Shown here piece by piece: positions 27,901 through 38,077 of a stretch of DNA of 64,000 nucleotides. This DNA comes from Pseudomonas putida (GTDB taxonomy: Bacteria; Pseudomonadota; Gammaproteobacteria; Pseudomonadales; Pseudomonadaceae): positions 1,380,501 to 1,444,500 of the forward strand of contig NZ_CP016634.1 of the NCBI RefSeq assembly GCF_002741075.1, in the 5' to 3' direction. The notes below the pieces were generated by a model. It saw only the letters and a list, made by a program, of their open reading frames with translations. It was not told the DNA's origin and searched no databases. How positions within the stretch are numbered: position 1 is the first letter of the stretch; the number at the start of each line of letters is the position of its first letter. The translations under genes were made by a program, and so were the position numbers.

Positions 27901-30900
27901 ATGGTGCTCGATGCCTGGCCGCTGACCAGCAACGGCAAGCTCGACCGCAAGGCGCTGCCCGCGCCGGGCCTGGAGCTGTCGCGAGGGGCCTGGCAAGCAC
28001 CGCAGGATGCGCTGCAGGCCGACTTGGTCACGCTCTGGGAGCAGGTGCTCAAGCGCGCGCCGATCAGCATCGACGACAACTTCTTCGAACTCGGTGGCGA
28101 CTCGATCATTGCCATCCAGTTGGTCAGCCGTGCCCGCCAGGCAGGCATCCGCTTCAGCCCCAAAGACCTGTTCCAGCACCAGACCGTGCAGAGCCTGGCG
28201 CGGGTTGCGGTGCGCAGCGATGCCTTGGCCCGATGCCAGGCACCGGTAGCCGGGGAGGCGCCGCTGACGCCGATCCAGCAGTGGTTCTTCGAGCAGCCCG
28301 TGGCCCGTCGCGCCCACTGGAACCAGTCGGTGCTGTTGGACGTGCGCCAGCCGGTCGATGCGCAGCACCTGCGCACAGCGCTGGCCTGCGTGATGCGCCA
28401 GCACGACGCCCTGCGCCTGCGTTTCGCGCAGCATGAGGGCCAGTGGCGCCAATGGCATGCCGAGGACGGCGCGCAGCTTGACGTGCTGCAGGAGGCGACC
28501 GCCCGTGATGAACAGGAGCTGCTTGAGCGGTGCAACCAGGCCCAGGCCAGCCTGGACCTGGCCCAGGGCCCGCTGCTGCGCGCGTTGCTGGTGGAGATGG
28601 CTGAGGGCGGTCAGCGCCTGCTGTTGGTGGTCCATCACCTGGTGGTGGACGGGGTGTCCTGGCGTGTGCTGCTGGAGGACCTGCAACAGGCCCTGCAGCA
28701 TGTGATCGCTGGCGAGCCGCCGCGCCTGCCGGTCAAGACCAGCGCCTACCAGCAATGGGCCCGGCGCCTGGTGCAGCAGGCGCAAAGCCCGACATTGCTG
28801 GCCGAGGCCGCGTACTGGCACGCCCAATACCAGGACGTGACGCCCAGCTTGCCGAGCCAGGCCGTGGCCACCCCGGTGGCGGATGAGATCCGCGCCGTGC
28901 AGACCCGCCTGGACCAGGATGTCACCCGCCAACTGCTGCAACAGGCCCCGGCGGCCTACCGCACCCAGGTCAACGACCTGTTGCTGACCGCCCTGGCCCA
29001 GGTGATCTGCGCCTGGACCGGCCAGGCCTCGGCCCTGGTGCAGCTCGAAGGCCATGGCCGCGAGGACCTGTTCGAGGACATCGACCTGAGCCGTACGGTG
29101 GGTTGGTTCACCTCGATCTTCCCAGTCAAGCTGACCCCGGCCCAGGACGCCGACGCCAGCATCAAGGGCATCAAGGAGCAACTGCGCGCGGTGCCGAACA
29201 AGGGCATCGGCTTTTCCATCCTGCGCTACCTGGCCGATGTCGGCCTGGGGGCGCTGCCGGCACCGGCCATCACCTTCAACTACATGGGCCAGTTCGACGC
29301 CAGCTTCGATGCGCAGGCGGCCTGGCAACCGGCGCGCGAGCGCGGCGGCGATGAGCAGGCGCCAGGCAGCACAGTGCTTGAAGGCTTGAGCATCAACGGG
29401 CAGGTCTATGCGGGCGAGCTGTGCCTGAGCTGGTCGTTCGACCCGCGCCGGTTCGCCCAGGACCAGGTGCAGGCTTTGGCCGACGCCTATGGCCAGGCCT
29501 TGCGCGCGCTGGTCGAGCACTGCCTGGCGAGCGACGGCGGGCTGACGCCGGCCGATGTCCCGCTGGCCCAACTGCGCCAGGACCAGCTCGATGCCCTGAA
29601 CCTCGCGGCCTGCGACATCGAAGACCTCTACCCACTGTCGCCGATGCAGCAGGGCATGCTGTTCCACAGCCTCTATGACGATGAGCCGGGCGCCTATGTG
29701 CATCAGTTGCGCCTGGACGTCGAAGGCCTGGACGTGGAGGCCCTGCGGGCGGCCTGGCAGGGGGCGCTGGACGCCCATGACACGCTGCGAGCGAGCTTTC
29801 TCTGGGGCGATGAGCTGCGCCAGCCGCTGCAGGCGATCGGGCGCCAGGTGCGTCTGCCACTGGAACGGCTGGACTATCGCGGCCAGCCACGCAGCGCCCT
29901 GGAGGCCTTCGCCGAGGCCGACCGCCAGCGCGGTTTCGATCTGGCCCAGGCGCCGCTGCTGCGGGTCAGCGTGCTGGACACCGCTGAGGGTCGGCAGCAC
30001 CTGATCGTCACCCATCACCACATCCTGCTCGATGGCTGGAGCACGTCGCAGTTGCTCGGCGAGGTCATGCAGCGGTATGCCAGCCAGACGCCGGCCCGCA
30101 GCGCCAGGCGCTACCGCGACTACATGGAGTGGCTCGCCGCCCAGGATGCCCAGGCCGCCCAAGGCTTCTGGAGCGCCCAGCTGGCGCCGCTCGAAGAGCC
30201 GACCTTGCTGGCCAACTGTGCCGAGGCCGAGCGTGACGCCGTGGGCTTTGGCGAGTACTTCCAGGTCCTCGACCCGGTAGCCAGCGAGCGTCTGGGGACG
30301 TTCGCCCGGCAGTACAAGGTCACCCTCAACAGCCTGCTACAGGCGGCCTGGTTGTTGCTGTTGCAGCGCTATAGCGGGCAAGCCTGCGTGGCCTTCGGCG
30401 CCACCGTGGCTGGCCGTCCGGTGGATCTGCCGGGGATCGAGCAGCAGTTGGGGCTGTTCATCAATACCTTGCCGGTGATCGCACGCCCTGAGCCTGGGCA
30501 ATCGGTGGCGCACTGGGTGCAGGCGATCCAGGCGCTGAACCTGGACCTGCGCGACTACGAGCACAGCCCGCTGGCCGAGGTACAGCGCCTGGCGGGCCAG
30601 GGCACGCTGTTCGACACCTTGCTGGTGTTCGAGAACTACCCGCTGGCCGAAGCGCTGCAACAAGGGCCGGACACGGGGCTGCGTATCCTCGATGTGCAGG
30701 GCCGCGAGCAGACCCACTTCCCGCTCACCGTCTCGGCCGACTTCGGCGCGCGCCTCTCACTGCGCTACAACTATGCCCGCAGCGCCTTTGGCGACGCCTT
30801 CATCGCCAGCCTGCACGAGCACCTGTGCAACCTGTTGCAGGCCATGGCCGAAGCGCCTGAGCAGGCATTGGGCCGGTTGACGCTGCTGGGGGATTCGGAG

Positions 30901-33900
30901 CGCGACTTGCAACTGCTGGCCTGGAATGACACCCAGGTGGCCTTCGCGCCCATGCAGCCGGTGCAACGCCTGTTCGAGATGCAGGCCGAACGGGCGCCAG
31001 ATGCGCCAGCGCTGGTCTTCGCCGACCAGCAGTTGGACTATGCCGAGCTCAACCGCCGCGCCAACCGCCTGGCGCACCGCTTGCGCGCGCTGGGTGTGGG
31101 CCCGGAGGTGCTGGTCGGCATCGCCGCCGAGCGTTCCCTTGAACTGGTGATCGGCCTGCTCGCGATCCTCAAGGCGGGTGGCGCCTACGTGCCGATGGAC
31201 CCGGACTACCCGAACGATCGGTTGCACTACATGCTCGAAGACAGCGGTGTGGACCTGCTGCTGACCCAAAGCGCCCTGCAAGCACGCCTGCCGCTGACTG
31301 ACGGGGTACAGGTGCTGTGCCTGGACCAGCTGGACCTGACCCAAGGCCCGGACCACAACCTGGACCTGGCCATCGACGGCGCTTCGCTGGCGTACATGAT
31401 CTACACCTCCGGCTCCACCGGCCGGCCCAAGGGCGCGGGCAACCGCCACGACGCCTTGTACAACCGCCTGGCCTGGATGCAGGCGGCCTACCCGCTGGGC
31501 GCGGGGGACACGGTGCTGCAGAAGACGCCGTTCAGCTTCGACGTCTCGGTGTGGGAGTTCTTCTGGCCGCTGATGGTCGGTGCCCGCCTGGCCATCGCCG
31601 AGCCCGGGGCGCATCGCGACCCGGCGCAACTGGTGGCGCTGATCCATCGTCACCAGGTCGATACGCTGCACTTCGTGCCGTCGATGCTGCAGGCCTTCGT
31701 GCGTGACGAGGGCGCAGCCTCCTGCCACAGCCTGCGCCAGGTGATCTGCAGTGGCGAGGCGCTGCCCGCCGAGCTGCAACGCCAGGTGCTGCGTGTGCTG
31801 CCCAAGGCCGGGTTGTACAACCTGTATGGCCCCACCGAGGCGGCCATCGACGTGACCCACTGGACTTGCCGCGATGACGGCGGACACAGCGTGCCGATCG
31901 GCCGGCCGATCGCCAACCTGCGCACCTACATCCTCGATGACAGCCTGCAGCCCCAGGCCATCGGCCGGGTCGGTGAGCTGTACCTGGGCGGGGTGGGACT
32001 GGCGCGCGGGTATCACCAGCGCCCAGGGCTGACGGCCGAGCGCTTCGTGGCCTCGCCATTCCACGCCGGCCAGCGGCTGTACCGCACCGGTGACCTGGCC
32101 CGCTACCGCGTCGACGGGGTGATCGAATACGTCGGCCGGATCGACCATCAGGTGAAGATTCGCGGCCTGCGCATCGAACTGGGCGAGATCGAGGCTGCGC
32201 TGCTCGAACAGCCCGCTGTCGCCGAAGCCGTGGTGCTTGCGCTGGAGGTTGGCAAGAGCACGCAACTGGTGGCCTATCTGGTGCCCACCGCAGGCGCCAT
32301 CGACACCTCGGCGCTCAAGGCTGCCCTGGCCGAACGCCTGCCCGAGCACATGCAGCCGGCCCAGTTGATGGTGCTCGACTGCATGCCGGTGACCGCCAAC
32401 GGCAAGCTCGACCGCCGTCGCCTGCCGGCGCCAGAGGCCCGCACGGGCCAGGGCCGTGCGCCGGCCACGCACCAGGAAGCCAGCTTGCTGGCGGTCTGGC
32501 AGGCGCTGTTCGAGCGCGATGACATCGGCGTGGAGGATGACTTCTTCGCGCTCGGTGGCGACTCGATCGTGTCGATCCAGGCCGTGGCCCTGGCGCGCAA
32601 GGCGGGGCTTTCGATCACGCCCAAGGATGTGTTCAGTCATCCGACTCTGGCTGCGCTGGCCGAGGTCGCCACCGCAACGGTGCCGGTGCTTGAGGCGCCG
32701 ATGCAGCCGGTTTCGGTGGCGCTGTCCGACGCGCAGTTGGCCACGCTCGGGCTCACGGCCGCGCAGGTGGAGGACGCCTACCCGCTGTCGCCCATGCAGC
32801 AAGGCATGCTGTTCCATGCGGTGCAGGACGCCGACGACGGCCTGTACGTCAACCAGATCGAAGTGGGCGTGGTCGGCGTCGATCCGCAGCGCATGCTCGC
32901 GGCCTGGGAGGCGGTTGCCCGCCGGCACGCGATCCTGCGCACTGCGTTTCTCTGGGAGGGCGAGAAGGAGCCGTTGCAGGTGGTGCTGCGTGAGGCGGCG
33001 CCGCTGCTGACAGTGCTCGACTGGCGCAAGCGCGCCGACGCCCGGGAGACCGTGCGCGTGCTGGCCGATGCCGAGCGCGAGCAGGGCTTCGCCCTGGGCC
33101 GCGCGCCATTGCTGCGGGTGCTGCTGGTGCGCATCGATGAGCAGCGCTACCGGCTGATCTGGACCTACCACCACATCCTCATGGACGGGTGGAGTGTCTC
33201 GCGCCTGATCGGTGACGTGCTGCGCCACTACAGTGGCCAGGCGCTGCCATCGGTGGCGGAGTACCGGCATTACATCGGCTGGCTGCAGCGCCAGGACCCG
33301 GCCACCTGCGAAGCGTTCTGGAAGACTGCGCTGGCGGCGCTGGAAGGGCCGACGCACCTTGCCCGTGCCATGCCGGTCAAGCAGCCCCAGGCCGGTTATC
33401 ACGCGCTCTATACCCACCTCGATGCAGTGCAGACCACGCGCATGCAGCAGTTCGCCCAAGGCCAGCGGGTCACCCTCAATACCCTGGTCCAGGCGGCCTG
33501 GCTGCTGTTGTTGCAGCGCTACACCGGCCAGCGCACGGTCACCTTCGGCGCTACCGTCTCGGGACGCCCTGAGACCCTCGAAGGCGCCGAGCAGATGCTG
33601 GGGTTGTTCATCAACACCTTGCCGGTGGTCGGCCACGTGCCGACTGCCCAGGCGGTGGGTGACTGGTTGCGGGAGCTTCAGGCGTACAACCTGCGCATCC
33701 GCGATCACCAGCACACGCCGCTGGGCGATATCCAGCGCTGGGCCGGACAAGGCGGGCAGGCGCTGTTCGACAGCATCATCGTGTTCGAGAACCAACCGGT
33801 CGACCGCACCTTGCGGGAGTGGGATGGCGAGTCGCTGCGCTTTGAAGAGGTGTCGGACTTCGGCCTGACCAGCTTCGCCATGGACCTGATGGTCAGCGTG

Positions 33901-36669
33901 GATGATGGCGGCCTGCGCATCGAATACATGCACCAGCGCTCGCACTTCGATGTCGCGACCGTCGAGCGACTGCGCGAGCACATGGAAAGCCTGCTGCGCA
34001 GACTGTGCGACGATGCCCGGCAGCCGGTCGGATGCCTGGGCCTGGTCGAGGGCACGTCGCGTCCGTTGCAGGCGGCGCCTGCGGTGGTCAATACCCCCGT
34101 ACATGAGCTGGTCGCCCGCCGGGCCCAGGAGCTGCCGCACCACCCGGCGTTGGTGCTCGGCGAGCAGGTGCTCGACTACGCCACCCTCGACCGCCGTGCC
34201 ACCGCCCTGGCCGTGCGCCTGCGGGCGCTGGGGGTGGGGCCGGAGACCGTGGTGGGCGTGTTCATGGAGCGCTCGCCGGAGCTGGTGGTGTCGCTGCTGG
34301 CGGTGCTCAAGAGCGGCGGCGCCTATGTGCCGCTGGACCCGGAGTACCCGGCCGAGCGTCTGCGCTACATGATGGCCGACGCCGGCATGGCCGTGCTGCT
34401 GACCCAGCACCACCTGCAGGATCGCGTGGCACTGGACGCGTCGGTGACCTGCCTTGCGGTCGATACGCGGGTGCTCGACGAGGCGGTCGATGCCTCGGCG
34501 CTGCCAAGCGTCCAGGACCTGGGCCTGGCTTACCTGATCTATACCTCCGGTTCCACCGGCAAGCCCAAGAGCGTCGCCGTGGCCCATGGCGCGATCAGCA
34601 TGCACGTGCAGGCCATCGCCCAGCTCTACGAGATGGACTCCAGCAGCCGCGAGTTGCACTTCATGTCGTTCGCCTTCGATGGCGCCCATGAGCGCTGGAT
34701 CACCACGTTGATCAGCGGCGGCACCCTGGTGATCCGCGACAACCAACTGTGGACCGCCGAGCAGACCTTGCAGGTGCTCAAGGAGCAGCGCATCAGCATT
34801 GCCTGCTTCCCTCCGGCCTACCTGTTGGAGCTGGCCGAGCAGGCCGAACGCCAAGGCGAGGCGCCGGCCGTGCGCATCTACTGCTTTGGCGGTGACGCAG
34901 TGCCGGACGCCAGCTTCGAGCGGGTCAAGCGCAGCCTGGCGCCGCAGTACCTGGTCAACGGCTACGGCCCGACCGAGACCGTGGTCACGCCGCTGCTGTG
35001 GAAGACGCCGGTGAGCGGGCAGTGCGAGGCGATGTACGCACCGATCGGCCTGGCGGTGGGCGCGCGGACCCTGTACGTGCTCGATGGCGACCTCAACCCC
35101 TTGCCGCCGGGCCTGGTCGGTGAGCTGTTCATCGGTGGCGAGGGGGTTGCCCGCGGCTATCATCACCGCGCTGGCCAGACCGCCGAGCGCTTCGTCGCCG
35201 ATCCGTTCGGCGCGCCGGGTGCACGGCTGTACCGCACGGGCGACCTGGTGCGTATGCGCGCTGACGGGGTGGTGGATTACGTGGGCCGGGTCGATCACCA
35301 GGTCAAGGTGCGAGGCTTCCGGATCGAGCTGGGCGAGATCGAGGCGCGGCTGCGCGAGCAGTCCGGGGTCAAGGACGCCCTGGTGGTGGTGCGCGATACC
35401 CCGCAAGGCCGCCAGTTGATCGGCTATGTGGTCGCCGCCGAGCAGGGCCCGGGGCAGGACCTGCGCCAACGCCTGCTGGCGGCCCTGCGCGAGCGCCTGC
35501 CGGACTACATGGTGCCGGCCCAGGTGGTGGTGCTGGCGCAGTTCCCGCTCACGCCAAACGGCAAACTCGACCGCAAGGCGTTGCCGGACCCTGACTTCGG
35601 CGCTCGCCAATACGTCGCGCCGCGCACGCCCTTGCAGGCGGCGCTGGCGCAGGTCTGGCAAGCGGTGCTGGGTGTCGAGCAGGTGGGCATCACCGACAAC
35701 TTCTTCGAGCTGGGCGGCGATTCGCTGCGCACCTTGAAAGTGATCTCCCGGGTGCGGGCGATGCCGACACTGGGCTTCGAACTGAAGCTGCGCGACATGA
35801 TGGCCAACCCGACCATTGCAGGCCTGACCGCCGACCAGGGCCAGGCGCCCGAGCCGTTGCTGCTGCTCAACCGGCCGGTGGCGGGTGCCGCGCCGCTGTT
35901 CTGCCTGCACGCAGGGTTCGGCACGGTGTTCGACTACGAGCCCTTGGCGCGCCGCCTGGACGGGCTGCGCACGGTGTATGGCGTACAGTGCCGGATGCTG
36001 CTCGACCGTCAGTGGCAGGACCTGTCGCTGGAGCAGATGGCCACTGACTACGCCGCCGCCATCCGCGCCCGGCAGCCCCAGGGGCCGTATCAGTTGCTCG
36101 GCTGGTCGCTCGGCGGCAGCTTGGCACTGCTGGTGGCCCAGGCCCTGGAGGCCCAAGGGCAGACCGTGCGTTGGCTGGGCCTGGTGGACAGCTACGTGCC
36201 GTTGGATACCAGTGGGCAGGACGAAGACGTGCGCGAGGACCTGCAGGCCTTCCTCTGCGCCACCCTGGGGATGGAACCGGAGGCGGTGCAGCCGGTGCTC
36301 GACGGGCACGGGGCGATCGAGGCTGAGCAAGTGGGCGGGTTGATCGCCGGGGTGATCGCGCGCCAGCCACAGCAAGGGGCCGGTTATGCCTTGCTGGGCG
36401 CCGATGAACTGGCGCACACCTTCATCGTCAGCCAGCGCCTGAAGCAGCTGTCGCGCGAGCTGCCGGCCTTGCCGGTGGTCAAGGCCGGGTTGCATTGCTG
36501 GTGGGCCAGTGCCAACCCGACCGGAGAGCGCGCGGCGCTCGAAGCGCAGCAACCACGTATCGCCCAGACCGAGGTGGTGCGTGCCAGCCACTACGACATC
36601 CTGCACAGCGCCGACTGCCTCGAAGGGCTGCTGGCGACCTTGGAGGAGGGGCGGCTGACGCAAGTCTGA
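24922..36669 (+). CDS. Pyoverdine peptide synthetase 3 (C-A[Thr]-T-E-C-A[Ser]-T-C-A[OHOrn]-T-TE)
   Basis: A 3915-residue terminal synthetase. Approximate domains: C to 490 (HHIVTDG at 177, L-donor type); A 507-1010, code DFWNIGMVHK (Thr); T 1057; E 1115-1550 (HHLVVDG), so D-allo-Thr; C 1570-2000 (D-donor type); A 2014-2500, code DVWHISLIDK (Ser); T 2547 with GGDSI but no E domain; C 2620-3045 (HHILMDG, also D-donor type); A 3060-3550, code DGECCGGVTK, resembling pyoverdine hydroxyornithine codes; T 3598; thioesterase 3640-3915 with GWSLGG serine at 3727 and the His in SHYDIL. The thioesterase should release the chain, probably with the C-terminal N5-hydroxyornithine cyclised. Translation is coupled to synthetase 2 by the ATGA overlap. 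The A3 motif of the last A domain reads KPKS in place of KPKG. Confidence 0.92.
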   Translation: MNAVPDRMLALAQRFAGMSAEARQALQGKMREQGLTLEALPIPPRAAGLQVLPASYAQQRLWFIWQLEPQASAYNLTGAFRLRGPLDHAALEQTLAALLARHEVLRTTFRLEEGAVQQVIHAAMACPLEQVEADEAGLQAAITSAAQAPFDLTHGPLMRARLVRLGAQDHVLLLTLHHIVTDGASLPILIEAFTRHYAAFASGQAPQVEALPIQYADFAQWQRLWLEAGEGERQLQYWRQQLGDEHPLLSLPLDRKRPTLPSQQGDCVSVEVPAATLEGLRQLARDQGCTLFVVLMASLHALLHRYSGEQDILVGVPVANRTRQDVQALLGFFINTQVLRSQPQPEQPFLSLLEALKVAAVGAQSHQDVPFEQLVDALQPERSLNQSPLFQVMLNHQQAAAEGNARWSLQGLEVEVLAVDERSTKFDLMLDTVEGPEGLSAAFTYATDLFDATTVQRMARHWLNLLRGIVRDPATALGELPMLDAAEQAATLVEWNPKPARLEVRECLHQRIERQAASRPAATAVVCEGERLSYGELNRRANRLAWHLRAQGVGPDVRVGIALPRSLDMLVGLLAILKAGGAYVPLDPEYPEERLAYLLEDSGTRLLISQAPLAARLPQVEGLQTLLLDQAGAWLSEAPEHDLPNLTDPDNLAYVIYTSGSTGKPKGTLLPHANVLRLFEATQGWFGFDEHDVWTLFHSYAFDFSVWEIFGALLHGGTLVVVPYATSRSPQDFHRLLREEGVTVLNQTPSAFRPLIEVACAARDQGPLALRTVIFGGEALEVADLRPWFEAFGDRQPQLVNMYGITETTVHVSYRPLGWADLDSGNSSPLGEPIGDLSWYVLDSRLNPVAKGCVGELYVGGAGLARGYHLRADLSATRFIADPFTERPGARLYRTGDLARYSADGSLEYIGRIDHQVKIRGFRIELGEIQRCLQQHPQVAQALVLVHEAGAGKQLVGYLVAKAGVEAGSSTFGQGLRDYLRGELPDYMVPAHLMVLDAWPLTSNGKLDRKALPAPGLELSRGAWQAPQDALQADLVTLWEQVLKRAPISIDDNFFELGGDSIIAIQLVSRARQAGIRFSPKDLFQHQTVQSLARVAVRSDALARCQAPVAGEAPLTPIQQWFFEQPVARRAHWNQSVLLDVRQPVDAQHLRTALACVMRQHDALRLRFAQHEGQWRQWHAEDGAQLDVLQEATARDEQELLERCNQAQASLDLAQGPLLRALLVEMAEGGQRLLLVVHHLVVDGVSWRVLLEDLQQALQHVIAGEPPRLPVKTSAYQQWARRLVQQAQSPTLLAEAAYWHAQYQDVTPSLPSQAVATPVADEIRAVQTRLDQDVTRQLLQQAPAAYRTQVNDLLLTALAQVICAWTGQASALVQLEGHGREDLFEDIDLSRTVGWFTSIFPVKLTPAQDADASIKGIKEQLRAVPNKGIGFSILRYLADVGLGALPAPAITFNYMGQFDASFDAQAAWQPARERGGDEQAPGSTVLEGLSINGQVYAGELCLSWSFDPRRFAQDQVQALADAYGQALRALVEHCLASDGGLTPADVPLAQLRQDQLDALNLAACDIEDLYPLSPMQQGMLFHSLYDDEPGAYVHQLRLDVEGLDVEALRAAWQGALDAHDTLRASFLWGDELRQPLQAIGRQVRLPLERLDYRGQPRSALEAFAEADRQRGFDLAQAPLLRVSVLDTAEGRQHLIVTHHHILLDGWSTSQLLGEVMQRYASQTPARSARRYRDYMEWLAAQDAQAAQGFWSAQLAPLEEPTLLANCAEAERDAVGFGEYFQVLDPVASERLGTFARQYKVTLNSLLQAAWLLLLQRYSGQACVAFGATVAGRPVDLPGIEQQLGLFINTLPVIARPEPGQSVAHWVQAIQALNLDLRDYEHSPLAEVQRLAGQGTLFDTLLVFENYPLAEALQQGPDTGLRILDVQGREQTHFPLTVSADFGARLSLRYNYARSAFGDAFIASLHEHLCNLLQAMAEAPEQALGRLTLLGDSERDLQLLAWNDTQVAFAPMQPVQRLFEMQAERAPDAPALVFADQQLDYAELNRRANRLAHRLRALGVGPEVLVGIAAERSLELVIGLLAILKAGGAYVPMDPDYPNDRLHYMLEDSGVDLLLTQSALQARLPLTDGVQVLCLDQLDLTQGPDHNLDLAIDGASLAYMIYTSGSTGRPKGAGNRHDALYNRLAWMQAAYPLGAGDTVLQKTPFSFDVSVWEFFWPLMVGARLAIAEPGAHRDPAQLVALIHRHQVDTLHFVPSMLQAFVRDEGAASCHSLRQVICSGEALPAELQRQVLRVLPKAGLYNLYGPTEAAIDVTHWTCRDDGGHSVPIGRPIANLRTYILDDSLQPQAIGRVGELYLGGVGLARGYHQRPGLTAERFVASPFHAGQRLYRTGDLARYRVDGVIEYVGRIDHQVKIRGLRIELGEIEAALLEQPAVAEAVVLALEVGKSTQLVAYLVPTAGAIDTSALKAALAERLPEHMQPAQLMVLDCMPVTANGKLDRRRLPAPEARTGQGRAPATHQEASLLAVWQALFERDDIGVEDDFFALGGDSIVSIQAVALARKAGLSITPKDVFSHPTLAALAEVATATVPVLEAPMQPVSVALSDAQLATLGLTAAQVEDAYPLSPMQQGMLFHAVQDADDGLYVNQIEVGVVGVDPQRMLAAWEAVARRHAILRTAFLWEGEKEPLQVVLREAAPLLTVLDWRKRADARETVRVLADAEREQGFALGRAPLLRVLLVRIDEQRYRLIWTYHHILMDGWSVSRLIGDVLRHYSGQALPSVAEYRHYIGWLQRQDPATCEAFWKTALAALEGPTHLARAMPVKQPQAGYHALYTHLDAVQTTRMQQFAQGQRVTLNTLVQAAWLLLLQRYTGQRTVTFGATVSGRPETLEGAEQMLGLFINTLPVVGHVPTAQAVGDWLRELQAYNLRIRDHQHTPLGDIQRWAGQGGQALFDSIIVFENQPVDRTLREWDGESLRFEEVSDFGLTSFAMDLMVSVDDGGLRIEYMHQRSHFDVATVERLREHMESLLRRLCDDARQPVGCLGLVEGTSRPLQAAPAVVNTPVHELVARRAQELPHHPALVLGEQVLDYATLDRRATALAVRLRALGVGPETVVGVFMERSPELVVSLLAVLKSGGAYVPLDPEYPAERLRYMMADAGMAVLLTQHHLQDRVALDASVTCLAVDTRVLDEAVDASALPSVQDLGLAYLIYTSGSTGKPKSVAVAHGAISMHVQAIAQLYEMDSSSRELHFMSFAFDGAHERWITTLISGGTLVIRDNQLWTAEQTLQVLKEQRISIACFPPAYLLELAEQAERQGEAPAVRIYCFGGDAVPDASFERVKRSLAPQYLVNGYGPTETVVTPLLWKTPVSGQCEAMYAPIGLAVGARTLYVLDGDLNPLPPGLVGELFIGGEGVARGYHHRAGQTAERFVADPFGAPGARLYRTGDLVRMRADGVVDYVGRVDHQVKVRGFRIELGEIEARLREQSGVKDALVVVRDTPQGRQLIGYVVAAEQGPGQDLRQRLLAALRERLPDYMVPAQVVVLAQFPLTPNGKLDRKALPDPDFGARQYVAPRTPLQAALAQVWQAVLGVEQVGITDNFFELGGDSLRTLKVISRVRAMPTLGFELKLRDMMANPTIAGLTADQGQAPEPLLLLNRPVAGAAPLFCLHAGFGTVFDYEPLARRLDGLRTVYGVQCRMLLDRQWQDLSLEQMATDYAAAIRARQPQGPYQLLGWSLGGSLALLVAQALEAQGQTVRWLGLVDSYVPLDTSGQDEDVREDLQAFLCATLGMEPEAVQPVLDGHGAIEAEQVGGLIAGVIARQPQQGAGYALLGADELAHTFIVSQRLKQLSRELPALPVVKAGLHCWWASANPTGERAALEAQQPRIAQTEVVRASHYDILHSADCLEGLLATLEEGRLTQV

Positions 36670-36692
36670 CCGGCTTGTCTGGCGGTTCGCAG

Positions 36693-36716
36693 TAAATAGC
36701 CACGCTCGGCTTACGT
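36693..36716 (+). promoter_or_regulatory. PvdS promoter of the alpha/beta hydrolase gene, overlapping a terminator
   Basis: TAAAT at 36693-36697, 16 bases, then CGT at 36714-36716: a perfect iron-starvation box. It lies 39 bp before the hydrolase ATG. Its spacer and CGT fall in the left arm and loop of the terminator that ends the synthetase operon. Confidence 0.8.
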
Positions 36717-36739
36717 TAGTGAGTCGAGCGTGGTTTTTT
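36700..36739 (+). terminator. Rho-independent terminator of the synthetase operon
   Basis: CCACGCTCG pairs with CGAGCGTGG across a 16-base loop, followed by six T. It starts 31 bp after the synthetase 3 stop. Confidence 0.88.
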
Positions 36740-36754
36740 ATTGGAGACCGATCG

Positions 36755-37714
36755 ATGCCGCTGCACCCCGATATTGAAGGATTTCTCGAGCTGGTGGAGG
36801 CCGGTCGCCTGACCGGCAAGCGCCAGCCCATGCATGAGCTCTCGCCGCAACAGGCACGCGAGCAGTTCGACCTGGCCTCACAGCTGCTGGACAGCGCCCC
36901 GACCGGCAACCTGGAAATCACCCAGTTGACGATTACCAGCCGCGATGGCCAACCACTGGCGGCGCGTACCTATCAGCGCGCCCAGGGCAGGGAACAATTG
37001 CGCCCGGTGGTGGTGTACTTTCATGGTGGCGGCTATGTGGTGGGGAGCCTGGATTCCCACGACATCCTGTGCCGTCGCTTGGCCCTGGCGGGGGATTTCG
37101 TGGTGCTGTCGGCGGACTACCGCCTGGCGCCGGAGCACAAGTTTCCCACCGCGTTCAACGATGCCGAGGACGTGGTGCTGTGGCTGTTGAACGAAGGCGC
37201 CCGGCATGGCCTGGATGCCGAACGGGTGGCGTTGGTCGGCGACAGCGTCGGCGGCAGTTTGGTGGCCGCACTGGCGATCCGCGCCGCTTCGGCCCCCGAG
37301 CAACTGACGTTACGGCCGAAGGCTCAGGTGCTGCTGTACCCGGTACTGGATGCGGCGGTGGAACGGCCCTCATTGGAACGCTTCGCCGAGGGTTACCTGC
37401 TGGAGAAGCAGTCGCTGCGCTGGTTCTACCGGCAGTACGAGCGCGACGTAGCGGACCGGCTGGACTGGCGCTTCTCACCGATCTATGCCGAGTTGCCGGC
37501 GCAGTTGGCGCCGACGATCCTCTGGCTGGCCGAGTTCGACCCGCTGCTCGATGAAGGCCTGGCCTATGCCGAACGGGTGCGCGGGGCTGGGCTTGAGATC
37601 GCATGCGAAGTCAAGGCAGGCATGACCCACGACTTTGCGCGCATGGGCGAAGTGGTAGGGGAAGTGCCTGGGATGCTGACGACGCTGGCGCAGGCAATCC
37701 AGCGGCGACTCTGA
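36755..37714 (+). CDS. Alpha/beta hydrolase (HSL-type esterase), pyoverdine-locus accessory gene
   Basis: A 319-residue cytoplasmic hydrolase with no signal peptide. The hormone-sensitive-lipase type oxyanion motif HGGGYVVG lies near residue 90, the nucleophile serine in GDSVGGS near 165, a likely acid in EFDPLLDE and the catalytic His in GMTHDF near 293. The start is ATG 36755 with GGAG eight bases upstream. It is transcribed from a perfect PvdS box, so it should be induced with pyoverdine synthesis. A similar esterase gene sits beside fpvA in other putida-group strains. Its substrate is unknown. Hydrolysis of an aberrant thioester or of pyoverdine side-chain derivatives is speculation. Confidence 0.85.
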   Translation: MPLHPDIEGFLELVEAGRLTGKRQPMHELSPQQAREQFDLASQLLDSAPTGNLEITQLTITSRDGQPLAARTYQRAQGREQLRPVVVYFHGGGYVVGSLDSHDILCRRLALAGDFVVLSADYRLAPEHKFPTAFNDAEDVVLWLLNEGARHGLDAERVALVGDSVGGSLVAALAIRAASAPEQLTLRPKAQVLLYPVLDAAVERPSLERFAEGYLLEKQSLRWFYRQYERDVADRLDWRFSPIYAELPAQLAPTILWLAEFDPLLDEGLAYAERVRGAGLEIACEVKAGMTHDFARMGEVVGEVPGMLTTLAQAIQRRL

Positions 37715-37811
37715 GCGCCTTGGGGCCGCTGCGCGGCCCATCGCAGGCTTCCACCAAATTGCATTCTTTCAGGGCGCCTGTTTTGCGGTGAATGGCACGG
37801 GCTTCGCCCGT

Positions 37812-37939
37812 GTTCGCGGGTGAACCCGCTCCCACAGGAGTCATCGTCAGCCTTGCGGGCGTGGGTTGCCCGCGGAGCAGGTTGCGTGGTGGATGGCACC
37901 GGCGTTGCCGGTGTTCGCGGGTGAACCGGCTCCCACAGG
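37812..37939. repeat. Two REP units in the hydrolase-fpvA gap
   Basis: GTTCGCGGGTGAACCCGCTC at 37812 and GTTCGCGGGTGAACCGGCTC at 37911, each followed by CCACAGG, are direct copies about 99 bp apart. The remainder of the 363-bp gap shows no gene. Confidence 0.8.
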
Positions 37940-38020
37940 TTCGGCGGTGTCCTTGAGAGCAGCGTGGTCACCCAATTCATTGGATAAGCCCACGAACCTC
38001 AGAACCAACACAGCCCCAAC

Positions 38021-38056
38021 GAAAAAGCCGGAGCCCACATCAAGCGGCTCCGGCCT
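38021..38056 (-). terminator. Rho-independent terminator of fpvA
   Basis: On the minus strand GCCGGAGCC and GGCTCCGGC enclose a 10-base loop and are followed by five T. It begins just after the fpvA stop. Confidence 0.9.
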
Positions 38057-38077
38057 TCTGGTCCTGCCTGGCGACAA

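Noticed and set aside
37723..37739. GGGCCGC-TGC-GCGGCCC hairpin after the alpha/beta hydrolase as a terminator
   Set aside because: No T run follows, and similar GC palindromes recur near other genes here; it is more likely a common genomic palindrome.
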